A stretch of DNA of 64,000 nucleotides from Gordonia polyisoprenivorans NBRC 16320 = JCM 10675. Its GTDB lineage: Bacteria; Actinomycetota; Actinomycetes; Mycobacteriales; Mycobacteriaceae. Where the stretch lies: the NCBI RefSeq assembly GCF_000241325.1, contig NZ_BAEI01000043.1, forward strand, positions 23,417 to 87,416. The letters are read 5' to 3'. A program made the position numbers and the translations under genes. Shown here piece by piece: positions 43,619-53,564 of this stretch. Numbering within the stretch: the stretch's first letter is position 1; each line of letters begins with the position of its first letter. The notes beneath the pieces are model-generated. The model saw only the letters and a list, made by a program, of their open reading frames with translations. It searched no databases and was not told the DNA's origin.

Positions 43619-44794
43619 CTACCCACCCGCGCCCGGGTTGCCGGGGCCCAGTTGCGGCGCGGTGACGGTCGTCGTCACCACCGAGGTGACGGTCTCCTGT
43701 TCGGTGACCGTGGCCGTCGCTGTCACCGTTGCCGTCGAGGTGACGGTCTGGGTGGCCGTACTGGTGACCGGTGGCCGCGTGACGGTACTGGTGACGGTCT
43801 GCTGGTCGACGACCGTCTGGGTGTCGGGTTGGCCGGTGCGGGTGACGGTGACCTCGCTGGTCGGGCCGGGCACCGTGACGGTCGAGGTGACCGCGGCGGG
43901 CGTGCCCGAGTCGTCCTTGCCGGTGAACAGCGCCACCAGTGCGACCACGCACAGCAACGCGGCGAGCCCGGCGGCGCCGCCGATGATCCACCAGCGCACA
44001 CCCACCCCGCCCATCGCCGTGGTCGGTGCCGCGGCGGCTGTCCCGACCGATGCCGCCGCGGCCGGTCCGACGGCGGCCGCGGCGACCGGGATCGCGCGGG
44101 TGTCGGCGGCGATCACCTCGGTGACGCCCTGCGCCAGCGCGAACACGGGCGCGGCGGCCACGGTCACCGGTGAGCCCGTCGCCGTCTCGATGGCACGCAC
44201 GGCGTCGGGCATTTGCGCTCCGGAACCGGCCGCGACCACGCGAGTCGCACCCGCTCCGCGCGTCAGCGAGTTCAGATGCGCCACGAGGCCGTCGGCACCC
44301 TGCGGATCGGTCAGCGGCACCGACTGGGGCGCGGCGACGGCGGCGGAGGCGTGTACCGACGAGTGCTCGGCGTTGACGAGGGCGATCGAGGCGCCGGAGG
44401 CGAGGGCGCCGGACCGGTCGAGGACGACTGCGGCGACATCGCCGGTGGCGTCGCGGTGCGCAACCTGGGCCAGGGCGTGCGGGAGGTCGACGAAACTCAC
44501 CGCCGATGCCCACTCGGGTGCGCCGGGTGCGTTCATCGAGAACTCGAGGTGTGCCCTTACGTCGGGGCGGGCGCAGGTCAGGACGATGTGGTCGATCGTG
44601 AAGGGAGCGGAGTCGACGAGTTCACGCAGCGCGTCGAGCGCCGCATTCGGAGACTCGTCGGCGAGCTCCACGTGATTGCTGGCGACGATCTCGCCGGTGG
44701 CGTCGCGGACGACGGTCGCGATCTCGTCGCCCACCACCGAGACCCCGAGCACTGCGGGTTCGGCGATGGAGATCTCGGGTGACTCACTCACCAT
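43619..44794 (-). CDS. Single-pass membrane protein with Thr/Val-rich tail (DUF7159-like)
   Basis: 391 residues. The N-terminal half (AVLGVSVVGDEIATVVRDAT and following) resembles the actinobacterial DUF7159 group. An Ala/Pro-rich linker precedes one transmembrane helix (WWIIGGAAGLAALLCVVALV). The last 100 residues are dominated by TVT/TST repeats ending in QLGPGNPGAGG, probably outside the membrane. The function is unknown. It lies between the flavohaemoprotein and hspR genes with no apparent link to either. The 172 bp to hspR contain short repeats of TCACACTGCAGG. Confidence 0.8.
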   Translation of the reverse strand: MVSESPEISIAEPAVLGVSVVGDEIATVVRDATGEIVASNHVELADESPNAALDALRELVDSAPFTIDHIVLTCARPDVRAHLEFSMNAPGAPEWASAVSFVDLPHALAQVAHRDATGDVAAVVLDRSGALASGASIALVNAEHSSVHASAAVAAPQSVPLTDPQGADGLVAHLNSLTRGAGATRVVAAGSGAQMPDAVRAIETATGSPVTVAAAPVFALAQGVTEVIAADTRAIPVAAAAVGPAAAASVGTAAAAPTTAMGGVGVRWWIIGGAAGLAALLCVVALVALFTGKDDSGTPAAVTSTVTVPGPTSEVTVTRTGQPDTQTVVDQQTVTSTVTRPPVTSTATQTVTSTATVTATATVTEQETVTSVVTTTVTAPQLGPGNPGAGG

Positions 44795-44966
44795 TCGCCT
44801 CCCTTGTCAGGTCACCGACCTCGGATGACACGCCGCCACAGACTAACGCGCGATCGGTGCGCGGCCCACAGGCCGCTTACCGATCGCTGTCGTCGGGGAT
44901 CAGTGAATCGTTACTCGGACGGTCACACTGCAGGGGGTCACACTGCAGGAGGGTCACTCTGCAGGG

Positions 44967-45425
44967 TCACTCTTCGGTGCGTCGGCGCCGGGGCTGCCAG
45001 ACGACGAGCGCATTGGTCCGCGGGACCGGGACCAATTCGCCACCGCGGCGGGCACGGTGTGCGTCGACCTCGCGTTGGAGCTCGTGCACCCGCTGTTGGA
45101 GCGCGTCGACCTGGTTGGTGAGCTCGATGATGCGTTTGATGCCCGCGAGATTCACGCCCTCCTCCTGGGAGAGCCGCTGGATCTCGCGCAGCACCTCGAC
45201 GTCGTGCGAGGAGTAGCGTCGCCCGCCGCCGCTGGTGCGTTGCGGGGTCACCAGCCCGAGCCGGTCGTAGGTGCGCAAGGTCTGCGCGTGCATTCCGGCG
45301 AGCTCGGCGGCCACCGAGATCATGAAGGTGGCGGTCGCGCTCACCTCGCCCTCGAAACCCTCGAAACCGCCGGCCGGCCCGGCGCCCTCAGCGCCGGGCC
45401 GCCCACGATTCTTGCGTTCTGCCAT
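44967..45425 (-). CDS. hspR: HspR heat-shock repressor (MerR-type)
   Basis: 152 residues. MISVAAELAGMHAQTLRTYDR followed by LGLVTPQRTSGGGRRYSSHD is the MerR-type DNA-binding domain of HspR, followed by a coiled-coil dimerisation helix (IKRIIELTNQVDALQQRVHE). It represses the dnaK operon by binding HAIR inverted repeats, with DnaK as co-repressor in Streptomyces. It starts a few bases after the dnaJ stop, so it is the last gene of the operon it controls. Residues 1-35 are a low-complexity extension. Confidence 0.96.
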   Translation of the reverse strand: MAERKNRGRPGAEGAGPAGGFEGFEGEVSATATFMISVAAELAGMHAQTLRTYDRLGLVTPQRTSGGGRRYSSHDVEVLREIQRLSQEEGVNLAGIKRIIELTNQVDALQQRVHELQREVDAHRARRGGELVPVPRTNALVVWQPRRRRTEE

Positions 45426-45428
45426 GGC

Positions 45429-46634
45429 TCATCGCCCCCAACCCGCCCGAGGATCGAAACCGCTGGACTTCTCGGCCTCGGCGTAGGCACGCATGGCCTC
45501 CACCGCGGCGTCGTCGAGTTTGCGGGGCACCTCGACCTTGACGGTGACGAGCAGGTCTCCGGCACCGCCTGCGCGCTTGGGCACGCCGCGGCCACGGACC
45601 CGAAGGGTGCGGCCGTCGCTGGTGTTCGGCGGGATCTTCACCCCGACCGATCCGTCGAGCGTCGGCACCGAGACCGTCGAGCCGAGCACCAGTTCGGAGA
45701 TGCTCACCGGCAGTTGGACGCGCAGGTCGTGACCGTTACGGGTGAACACCTTGTCGGGGGTCACGTGGACCACGACGTACAGGTCGCCCGACGGTGCGCC
45801 CCGGCGTCCGGCTTCGCCTTGTCCGGCCAGCCGGATGCGCTGACCGTCCTCGACGCCGGAGGGGATGCGGACGTTGATGGTGCGCGAGCGCACCTTGACG
45901 CCGCTGCCGTCGCAGTCGCTGCAGGGGTCGTCGATGCGGGAGCCGGTGCCCTGGCAGTCCTGGCACGGCTCACTGAATCCGAACGCCCCCTGGTTACGGC
46001 TGACAAAACCGGATCCGTTGCAGTTCGGGCACACTCGCGGGCTGGTGCCCGGCTTGGCGCCGCTGCCGTGACAGGTGGTGCACGGCGCCGGGCTGGTCAC
46101 CCGGAGTGGGACGGTCGTACCCAACGCCGCGTCCTTGAACGACAACGTGGTCTCGGTCTCGAGGTCGTTGCCGCGACGCGGCCGGGTCGCGGTCGAGGTG
46201 CGCGTGCCGCCCGAACCGCCGCGGTTGAACAAGCCCTCGAAGAGGTCGCCGAAACCGCCGGCACCCTCGCCCGCACCGCCACCACCGAACAGGTCGCCGA
46301 TGTTGAAATCGGCACCGGTCTCGGTCGAGTAGCGGGTGCCGGCGCCGGGGAAGCCGCCGGGAAAACCGTTGCCGCCGCCGCGGAATCGTCCGCCGGCGAA
46401 CATCGCTCGCGTCTCGTCGTACTCTTTGCGCTTGTCCGGGTCGGCGAGCACGCTGTGGGCTTCGGACACCCGCTTGAAGCGTTCTTCGGCTTGCGTGTCA
46501 CCCGGATTGGCGTCCGGATGCAGCTCACGGGCGAGCTTGCGGTAAGCCTTCTTGATCTCTTCAGACGAAGCATCAGAAGCAACGCCCAGGTCCTTGTAGA
46601 AGTCACGCTCGAGCCATTCTCGTTGCGGAGCCAC
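45429..46634 (-). CDS. dnaJ: DnaJ co-chaperone
   Basis: 401 residues. J-domain at the start ([20 protein letters not shown], with the HPD motif in [12 protein letters not shown]), a Gly/Phe-rich stretch, a zinc-binding region with four CxxCxGxG-type motifs (for example [32 protein letters not shown]) and a C-terminal substrate-binding domain. It delivers clients to DnaK and stimulates its ATPase. A GTG start at 46634 follows AGGAGG. Third gene in the dnaK-grpE-dnaJ-hspR operon. Confidence 0.97.
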   Translation of the reverse strand: MAPQREWLERDFYKDLGVASDASSEEIKKAYRKLARELHPDANPGDTQAEERFKRVSEAHSVLADPDKRKEYDETRAMFAGGRFRGGGNGFPGGFPGAGTRYSTETGADFNIGDLFGGGGAGEGAGGFGDLFEGLFNRGGSGGTRTSTATRPRRGNDLETETTLSFKDAALGTTVPLRVTSPAPCTTCHGSGAKPGTSPRVCPNCNGSGFVSRNQGAFGFSEPCQDCQGTGSRIDDPCSDCDGSGVKVRSRTINVRIPSGVEDGQRIRLAGQGEAGRRGAPSGDLYVVVHVTPDKVFTRNGHDLRVQLPVSISELVLGSTVSVPTLDGSVGVKIPPNTSDGRTLRVRGRGVPKRAGGAGDLLVTVKVEVPRKLDDAAVEAMRAYAEAEKSSGFDPRAGWGR

Positions 46635-46745
46635 CAGACGTCACCTCCTTCTCAATGAACATGTCTGGATGAAGTATGTTCCGATATCCGGCGATGCGCG
46701 AAGCCGCGTGGGCGTCCGCGCATCGCCGGATGGTTGTGCAGGTGA

Positions 46746-47377
46746 TTATTGTGCACCGGTCGGAGCGTCCTGCGGGCCGCTCTCCTGCGCTGCCGGCGCC
46801 GGGTCGGTGACGGTGACCATCGCGGTGCGGATCACCTTCTCGCCCAGGCGGTAACCGCTGCGATAGACCGCGCCGAGGACCGGCTCGGAACCGCTGCCGT
46901 CGTTCTGGACGGCTTCGTGCAGTTCCGGGTCGAAGACGTCGCCGGGTTCACCGAACTTGACGACACCCTCACCGGTCAGTGTTGCGGCCAGCTTGTCGGC
47001 GACCGCACGCAGCGGACCGGACTCGAGGTCGCCGTGCTCGCGGGCACGGTCGAGGTCGTCGAGGACCGGCAGCAGCTTCTCGATGAGAACCTGCTTGCCG
47101 TAGGCCACCCGGCCCTGCTTCTCCTCCTCGGTACGCCGCTTGTAGTTGGCGAACTGTGCGCGTTCGCGCTGCAGTGCCGCCGTGAGGTCGGCGACCTCGT
47201 CGGAGTGCGGGGTGCTCGGCTCGGGATCGGGGATCGCCGCGGCGGGCTCGGCCTCTGCGGGGCCCGGCCCGGCGGCCGAATCCTCGCGCACCTCACCCGT
47301 TTCCGGGTCGATGCGACGACGATCGGTCACCGTCACCGGCTCCTCGGAACCAGCTCCGCTCCCGGCGCCCGGAGCGG

Positions 47378-47381
<4 letters not shown>
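46746..47381 (-). CDS. grpE: GrpE nucleotide exchange factor
   Basis: 211 residues. An acidic, Ala-rich N-terminus is followed by the long coiled coil ([20 protein letters not shown]) and the beta-domain with the family signature [24 protein letters not shown] block ([11 protein letters not shown]). It releases ADP from DnaK. A GTG start at 47381 overlaps the dnaK stop (GTGA), with GGAGAAG before it, so translation is coupled. Confidence 0.97.
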
Positions 47382-49228
<1,847 letters not shown>

Positions 49229-49361
49229 CTTTGCTATTCCTCCTGGTTTCTGGGTGTGCACCCAAGTCCTGCTCCCCCGCGGCAGGCTTGGCGCCCACCA
49301 CGAGAGTGTGGTTTGTGGCAAACCTGTGCTCCGGGGGCAGACTTCAGTGCCTCCGACTCAT

Positions 49362-49391
49362 GTCCTACCGGGTTGAGCCGGTCCAGGTCAA
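49362..49391 (-). promoter_or_regulatory. dnaK: Probable dnaK promoter
   Basis: On the minus strand TTGACC (-35, 49391-49386) and TAGGAC (-10, 49367-49362) are separated by 18 bp. They lie 134 bp before the dnaK start and next to the HspR-type repeat at 49397-49417, so a bound repressor would block RNA polymerase. Confidence 0.5.
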
Positions 49392-49396
49392 CTCAA

Positions 49397-49417
49397 GTTG
49401 AGCCAGCATCGCTCAGG
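49397..49417. promoter_or_regulatory. HAIR (HspR-binding) repeat 1
   Basis: GTTGAGC, 7 bp, GCTCAGG. This matches the HspR-associated inverted repeat CTTGAGT-N7-ACTCAAG in layout and in most positions. A further ACTCAAG half-site (49391-49397) abuts it. Confidence 0.8.
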
Positions 49418-49474
49418 TTTCTCGATGGGTCCAACGGGTGGGGTGGCGCAGATGTTCCCGATTCGACCAAAAAA

Positions 49475-49495
49475 GTTGAGCGGAGTTCGCTCAGG
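49475..49495. promoter_or_regulatory. HAIR (HspR-binding) repeat 2
   Basis: The same arms, GTTGAGC and GCTCAGG, again 7 bp apart and 78 bp from repeat 1. It lies between dnaK and the divergent small membrane protein gene and may affect both. Beyond these sites, nothing else is recognised between 49229 and 49638. Confidence 0.8.
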
Positions 49496-49638
49496 TTTGG
49501 CCCGCGTGGCCGCAATTCTCACGCTTCGATCGTGAGATCCGCTCACGACCAGGCGCGATTGGGCCGATAATCCCCTCGGGGGTCGCGCTGCGTGGGGTCC
49601 ACCAAAGCGGTGGCCGCCGAGTTCGAGGAGTCGAGATC

Positions 49639-49809
49639 ATGAATCGTCGTGTCCTGTCCTTCGTGGCCCTGGCCATCACGATGCTCTACGGCATCGGCTT
49701 CGCGGTCATCGACACGAACACGCCGTATGCCGTCGTCGGCGGCGTGGTGGTGGCGTTGAGTTGGGTCGCGGTCGGGATGCTCGGGCGTGAGGAGGACGAT
49801 CCCGAGTGA
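49639..49809 (+). CDS. 56-residue two-helix membrane protein
   Basis: The ATG at 49639 follows GAGGAG with suitable spacing and opens a frame of 56 residues: MNRRVLSFVALAITMLYGIG, a short loop with DTNTPYAV, a second helix (VVGGVVVALSWVAVGML) and the acidic end GREEDDPE. Two transmembrane helices and third-position GC typical of local genes make it credible. It diverges from dnaK, so heat-shock control is possible. Function unknown. Confidence 0.7.
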   Translation: MNRRVLSFVALAITMLYGIGFAVIDTNTPYAVVGGVVVALSWVAVGMLGREEDDPE

Positions 49810-49831
49810 GCCGGCCGGCACGTCACAACGG

Positions 49832-51235
49832 TCACCACCGCAAGGGCGCAGTCCCCAGGAGTGTCGGCGCGCGGTGTGCCGGGGTCGACAGACCCTCGAA
49901 GACCATCGGCACCGAGGGTTCGACGAGGCGCCCGAGCGGACCATCGCAGCCCTCGGCGGACGCGACCGGCGGCCCGATCGGTCGCCCCGGACGGGCGTCG
50001 ACGATCCCCAATGAGCGAACCCAGGTGCACACCCGCGCCAATTCGACTCGCACGCGCCATGTCCCGCCCTCGGTGGCCCGTCGGCGCAATGCCGCCACGG
50101 CCCCGGCGGCCCCCAAATAGGCGGCGAGATAGTCGTTGAGCAGTTGCGTCGGCGGCAGGGCCGGCACCCCTTCACCCTCCTCGAGAGCAAAACCCGTTGC
50201 CGAGCAGGCGAGCTGATCGAAGCCGCCGCGGTCGCGCCAGGCCGACCCAGATCCCCAGCAGTGGTAGTCGACGACGACGGCGCCCGGATGTTCGAGCGCG
50301 AGATCGTCGGCCGCGAGGCCCCGGTTATCCAGTCCCAGATAGGAGTTGACGAAGACGTCGCCGGCGTCGATCAGCGTGTGCAACGCCGCGGCTTGATCCG
50401 GCTGTCGCACATCGCAGTACGCGTTGCGCTTACCCCCACCGGTGAGGGCGACCATCGCCAGGGGATCGGGAAGGTCGGGGCGGCTGACGTGACACACATC
50501 GGCACCGAAGGTCGCGAGCAGCTTGGTCGACACGGGCCCGGCGATCACGTGGGTCATGTCGACCACCCGTATCCCGTGGAGCGGCGGCCACATCGATGTG
50601 TGGGGAAGTGGCCGGGGCGGGGCGTCACCGATGCGCTCGAGTCGGATCACCGGATGCGTGGCGCTCTCCCGGCCCACGGGGTGCTCGGCCCATTCGTCGG
50701 CCGTGCGCACCGCGGCCGCCACGCCCCCGGCGGCGTACACGGCGTCCTCGAGATCGACCGCACCCCATTCGGCGGCCGCGGCCGCGATCTTCGATTTGAC
50801 CGGCGGACAGTTCAGGACCACACACACCGCGTCGCGTTGATGAGGATAGGTGGTGATCAGAAAGATCCCCCGACCGTCGCTCGTACGGTAGAAGTCGTTG
50901 TTGCCCAAAGCCGAGGGGTCCTCGACGACGGTGTGGACATGCCGGCCGTTGAGGGTGGTGAGAAAGGCCGCCCGGAGTTGATCGAGCGCCGTGGCGAGGT
51001 CGACGGTCACGCGCGGACCGCCCGCAAGTGCGGCGAGTTGGACCCCGAGGGCACCGATCCCTGCGGCCGACGCCTCCGCGATCCGATGTGGCGACGAGGT
51101 CGTCGGCGCTTCTCCGGTGATCACGCATTCCCCGGTGTCGGTACCGAGCAGGGCGGTGAGGTCGAAGACCGTCGCGGGTACCGAGGTGAACGAGTCCGGG
51201 GTGGACGAGTCAGGGGACAAAGGTGTCGGGGCCAT
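49832..51235 (-). CDS. Type III (CaiB/BaiF) CoA-transferase family protein
   Basis: 467 residues. The core blocks GIRVVDMTHVIAGPVSTKLL and FGADVCHVSRPDL, with the downstream GVVVDYHCWG-type and QLACSATGFA regions, place it in the CoA-transferase III family. The N-terminal 200 residues precede the main block, which gives a circularly arranged or two-domain look compared with standard CaiB. The usual ENFRPG catalytic region reads FVNSYLGLDNRGL, so the active site is altered. The ATG at 51235 is supported by position; the frame is open upstream. An IclR-like regulator diverges from it. Confidence 0.8.
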   Translation of the reverse strand: MAPTPLSPDSSTPDSFTSVPATVFDLTALLGTDTGECVITGEAPTTSSPHRIAEASAAGIGALGVQLAALAGGPRVTVDLATALDQLRAAFLTTLNGRHVHTVVEDPSALGNNDFYRTSDGRGIFLITTYPHQRDAVCVVLNCPPVKSKIAAAAAEWGAVDLEDAVYAAGGVAAAVRTADEWAEHPVGRESATHPVIRLERIGDAPPRPLPHTSMWPPLHGIRVVDMTHVIAGPVSTKLLATFGADVCHVSRPDLPDPLAMVALTGGGKRNAYCDVRQPDQAAALHTLIDAGDVFVNSYLGLDNRGLAADDLALEHPGAVVVDYHCWGSGSAWRDRGGFDQLACSATGFALEEGEGVPALPPTQLLNDYLAAYLGAAGAVAALRRRATEGGTWRVRVELARVCTWVRSLGIVDARPGRPIGPPVASAEGCDGPLGRLVEPSVPMVFEGLSTPAHRAPTLLGTAPLRW

Positions 51236-51275
51236 GTCCCTACTGTGGCCATCGCCGACAGCGCACCGACCAGGC

Positions 51276-51291
51276 TTTCGTATATACGTAA
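51276..51291. promoter_or_regulatory. Palindrome between CoA-transferase and IclR-like genes
   Basis: TTTCGTATATACGTAA contains the perfect 10-bp palindrome CGTATATACG and lies in the 66-bp divergent gap. It is a good candidate operator for the adjacent IclR-like regulator controlling both directions. Confidence 0.55.
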
Positions 51292-51301
51292 GGTGGTGGG
51301 C

Positions 51302-52018
51302 ATGCGCCGACATCGCGCCATTCCACGCGCGGACCACATCCTCGAGTGTGTCGCCCGCGCCGGAAAACCCTTGTCGCTGAGCGATATCGCGCGCGAAATC
51401 GAAGCGCCGGTCTCCTCGACCCACGACCTCGTCGACGACCTTCGGGCATGCGGTTACCTGACCCGCGTCGGCGCGGGCTATCGACTCGGCCAGCGCCTAC
51501 GCACGCTGCGGCTCATTGCCGGCCACGCCGATCAGCCGCCCCTGACACCGGACGAACTCACCGAATTGAACGCCGTCATCGAGGCCCCGGTGGCGCTGGC
51601 GGTGTTGGTGGGATCCGACCTGGTGTACCTGCATGGGGTGGGTGAGGTTCCCGCGGAGATCGGCGCCGTGGTGCGCGATCACGTGCCTCGACCGTTGCTC
51701 GCCACGGCGGGTGGTCGGGCCATGCTGGCGTTCCTACCGGCGGACGAGCGCGCAGCACTGCTCGCCGAGCACGCCTCACCCGGCGAAGCCGTCGCCTTCG
51801 GCCGCGAGATCGATGAAATTCGCGCTTGCGGATATGCCCTCAGCGATGGTTCGGTGCAGTCGGCGCTGCGGGTGGCCGGGGTACCGGTATTCGGCGGGAG
51901 GCGACTACTGGCCGTGGTGGTCGTCGCCGCGCCGAGGATCTCGGATCGGCCCTCCCCGGCTCTCGAACACGCCGCGCGACGTACGGCTGTCTGGTTGGCG
52001 GCCCGCGCCCGGCCATGA
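51302..52018 (+). CDS. IclR-family regulator
   Basis: 238 residues. The winged helix (ADHILECVARAGKPLSLSDI, with PVSSTHDLVDDLRACGYL) is followed by an IclR effector domain (RPLLATAGGRAMLAFLPADE). Slightly shorter than usual for the family (about 250). The ATG at 51302 is only 66 bp from the start of the divergent CoA-transferase gene, which it probably controls through the palindrome at 51276. Confidence 0.88.
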   Translation: MRRHRAIPRADHILECVARAGKPLSLSDIAREIEAPVSSTHDLVDDLRACGYLTRVGAGYRLGQRLRTLRLIAGHADQPPLTPDELTELNAVIEAPVALAVLVGSDLVYLHGVGEVPAEIGAVVRDHVPRPLLATAGGRAMLAFLPADERAALLAEHASPGEAVAFGREIDEIRACGYALSDGSVQSALRVAGVPVFGGRRLLAVVVVAAPRISDRPSPALEHAARRTAVWLAARARP

Positions 52019-52085
52019 GTGGTGCTGCTGCGCGACGCCTCACCACCACTGCTCAGAGGGACTCGATGATCCGCTCGAAAAAGAG

Positions 52086-52580
52086 TTACTGGGCGCCGAA
52101 CCGCCGACCGGGAAAGTACCGGGACACGACCGCTTCCAGCGCCTCTTGTGTGCTCATCGACAGGAGATGGCACAGCGCCACTGCGTCATCGATGTCCCCC
52201 TGCGACTTGCGCGTCACCATCGCCTTCATTGCGAGGACGTACTCCGGTGACGCGATACTGATGACCAGCGCCGGACCGATCTGCTCGCTTCGGGGATGGT
52301 CATCGGGTAGCGGAGGCATGAGCTGGGCGACTCCGTCGCTGAGCCAATTGGGGTCGAGATCACCCTCGCGCGCAGCGACCGATGCGGCCGCTTGAAGCAC
52401 GACGTCGCGCGGCTCGAATGTTCCGTCCACATCCTCAGTCGCCCGATCGGCGTTGTACGCCAAGGCCATTGCCGCCCCGCCGACGATGAAGAGAACGCCG
52501 GCCTTTCCTCTCGCCTGCAACTCCGAGTCGAGAGCACGCAACAGCTCCCGGATCTCGGACGCCGTCAACGTTCGCGCCAC
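52086..52580 (-). CDS. Nucleotidyltransferase-like protein (DUF6036/AbiEii-like)
   Basis: 164 residues. VLFIVGGAAMALAYNADRAT followed by EDVDGTFEP is the GG…D-x-D pattern of minimal nucleotidyltransferases; the helical end YVLAMKAMVTRKSQGDIDDAVAL is also typical. Related proteins are the toxin half of AbiE/MenAT-type toxin-antitoxin pairs. A GTG start at 52580 lies 2 bp after the TGA that would end the preceding frame, so the two genes form an overlapping pair. Whether it is toxic is unknown. Confidence 0.75.
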   Translation of the reverse strand: MARTLTASEIRELLRALDSELQARGKAGVLFIVGGAAMALAYNADRATEDVDGTFEPRDVVLQAAASVAAREGDLDPNWLSDGVAQLMPPLPDDHPRSEQIGPALVISIASPEYVLAMKAMVTRKSQGDIDDAVALCHLLSMSTQEALEAVVSRYFPGRRFGAQ

Positions 52581-52582
52581 GC

Positions 52583-53014
52583 TCAGACTCCCTCGAGATT
52601 GCCGACCGGCAACACCACGTTGCGCGTCTGCAGCTCCACCGGGGTCCGGAGGTAGTCAGTCCAGAAATACTAGGGCGGCACGCCAAACGGGTCGAACATC
52701 GCATCCGTGCAGAACCGGTCCGGTTCAAAGCACCATGCCAAGATCTCCGGATCGCTGACACGATCGCGCCCGGTGATATGCGCGACCCCACCCAGTATGG
52801 CGTCCCATCCGCGCGTGCCGGTGGGTGGCGGACGCCGATGGACCTCATCGATGTCGACGACGTCGGTCAACCGCTGCGTCCGGAGAACCAGTTCACGGAG
52901 TAGTCGGACCGCCAGATGCCAGTCGTACTCGCCGGCGGCCAGGGATTCCGCGAGCTCCGCATAGGTGAACAACGTCCCGCGTCTGCGGGTGGGTCGACGG
53001 ACGTCAGCGGTCAC
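52583..53014 (-). pseudogene. Partner gene of the nucleotidyltransferase, split by an amber codon
   Basis: From a GTG at 53014 the frame encodes 114 residues, with GTLFTYAELAESLAAGEYDW at the start and AMFDPFGVPP before TAG (52672-52670). Past the TAG the same frame continues for 28 codons, beginning YFWTDYLRTPVELQ, and stops at TGA (52585-52583), 2 bp before the nucleotidyltransferase start. That tight junction suggests the original gene ended at the TGA and the TAG is a secondary nonsense change. It may be a truncated gene or be read through. The family is not recognised; position suggests an antitoxin or partner protein. Confidence 0.6.
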
Positions 53015-53066
53015 ACAGTCGATGATATCGGCGCGCAACGAGTTCGCCGCGCCCTTGATGCCACCG

Positions 53067-53426
53067 TCAGTCCGGCTTGGGCGCCAACGCGTCGCCCGGG
53101 AATCCGCGGACCGGGTGGACGTCGAACTCGAAGACGCCGGCCTGCACACCCGGGTCGTCGTTCATGATCTTCGCGGTCGTCTCGACGTCCTTGTCGAAGA
53201 TCCCGAAGCCGCGGATGTCGGAGTCGTCCTCGGTGACACCGAGGATGACGGCGAGATCGCCCTTGGCGCGCAGGGAGAAGTTGCGTCGACTGTGTTCCCA
53301 GATCAGGTCCTTGGCCTCGGGGGTGCCGAACTTCGGTCCCGCGCGCAGAACCACCACCGAATACGGCTGCGAGTACTGGATGATCGTCCGCATCTCTTGG
53401 TCGGTGATCTTGGGCAGGTCGGACAT
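53067..53426 (-). CDS. YciI-like protein
   Basis: 119 residues in a ferredoxin-like fold. SVVVLRAGPKFGTPEAKDLI followed by WEHSRRNFSLRAKGDLAVI and the end DPGVQAGVFEFDVHPVRGF resemble YciI proteins, small dimers with a conserved His/Asp pair whose reaction is generally unknown. The ATG at 53426 follows AAAGGAG. It stands alone, divergent from the LLM oxidoreductase gene. Confidence 0.8.
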   Translation of the reverse strand: MSDLPKITDQEMRTIIQYSQPYSVVVLRAGPKFGTPEAKDLIWEHSRRNFSLRAKGDLAVILGVTEDDSDIRGFGIFDKDVETTAKIMNDDPGVQAGVFEFDVHPVRGFPGDALAPKPD

Positions 53427-53564
53427 GGAGAGCTCCTTTGCTGACACATATACGAGACTTCGTCTTTCACCGTAGTCCTCGCGTTCGGCGCAGATGCGGA
53501 CCGCTGGATTCAGGGTGATCGCAAGACTTCCGGAGGCCCGGTACCCCGCTGTTAACGTGGCGAC

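Noticed and set aside
45057..46658. Plus-strand open frame of about 533 codons opposite dnaJ and hspR
   Set aside because: Antisense shadow of the conserved chaperone genes; no ribosome site and no recognisable domain.
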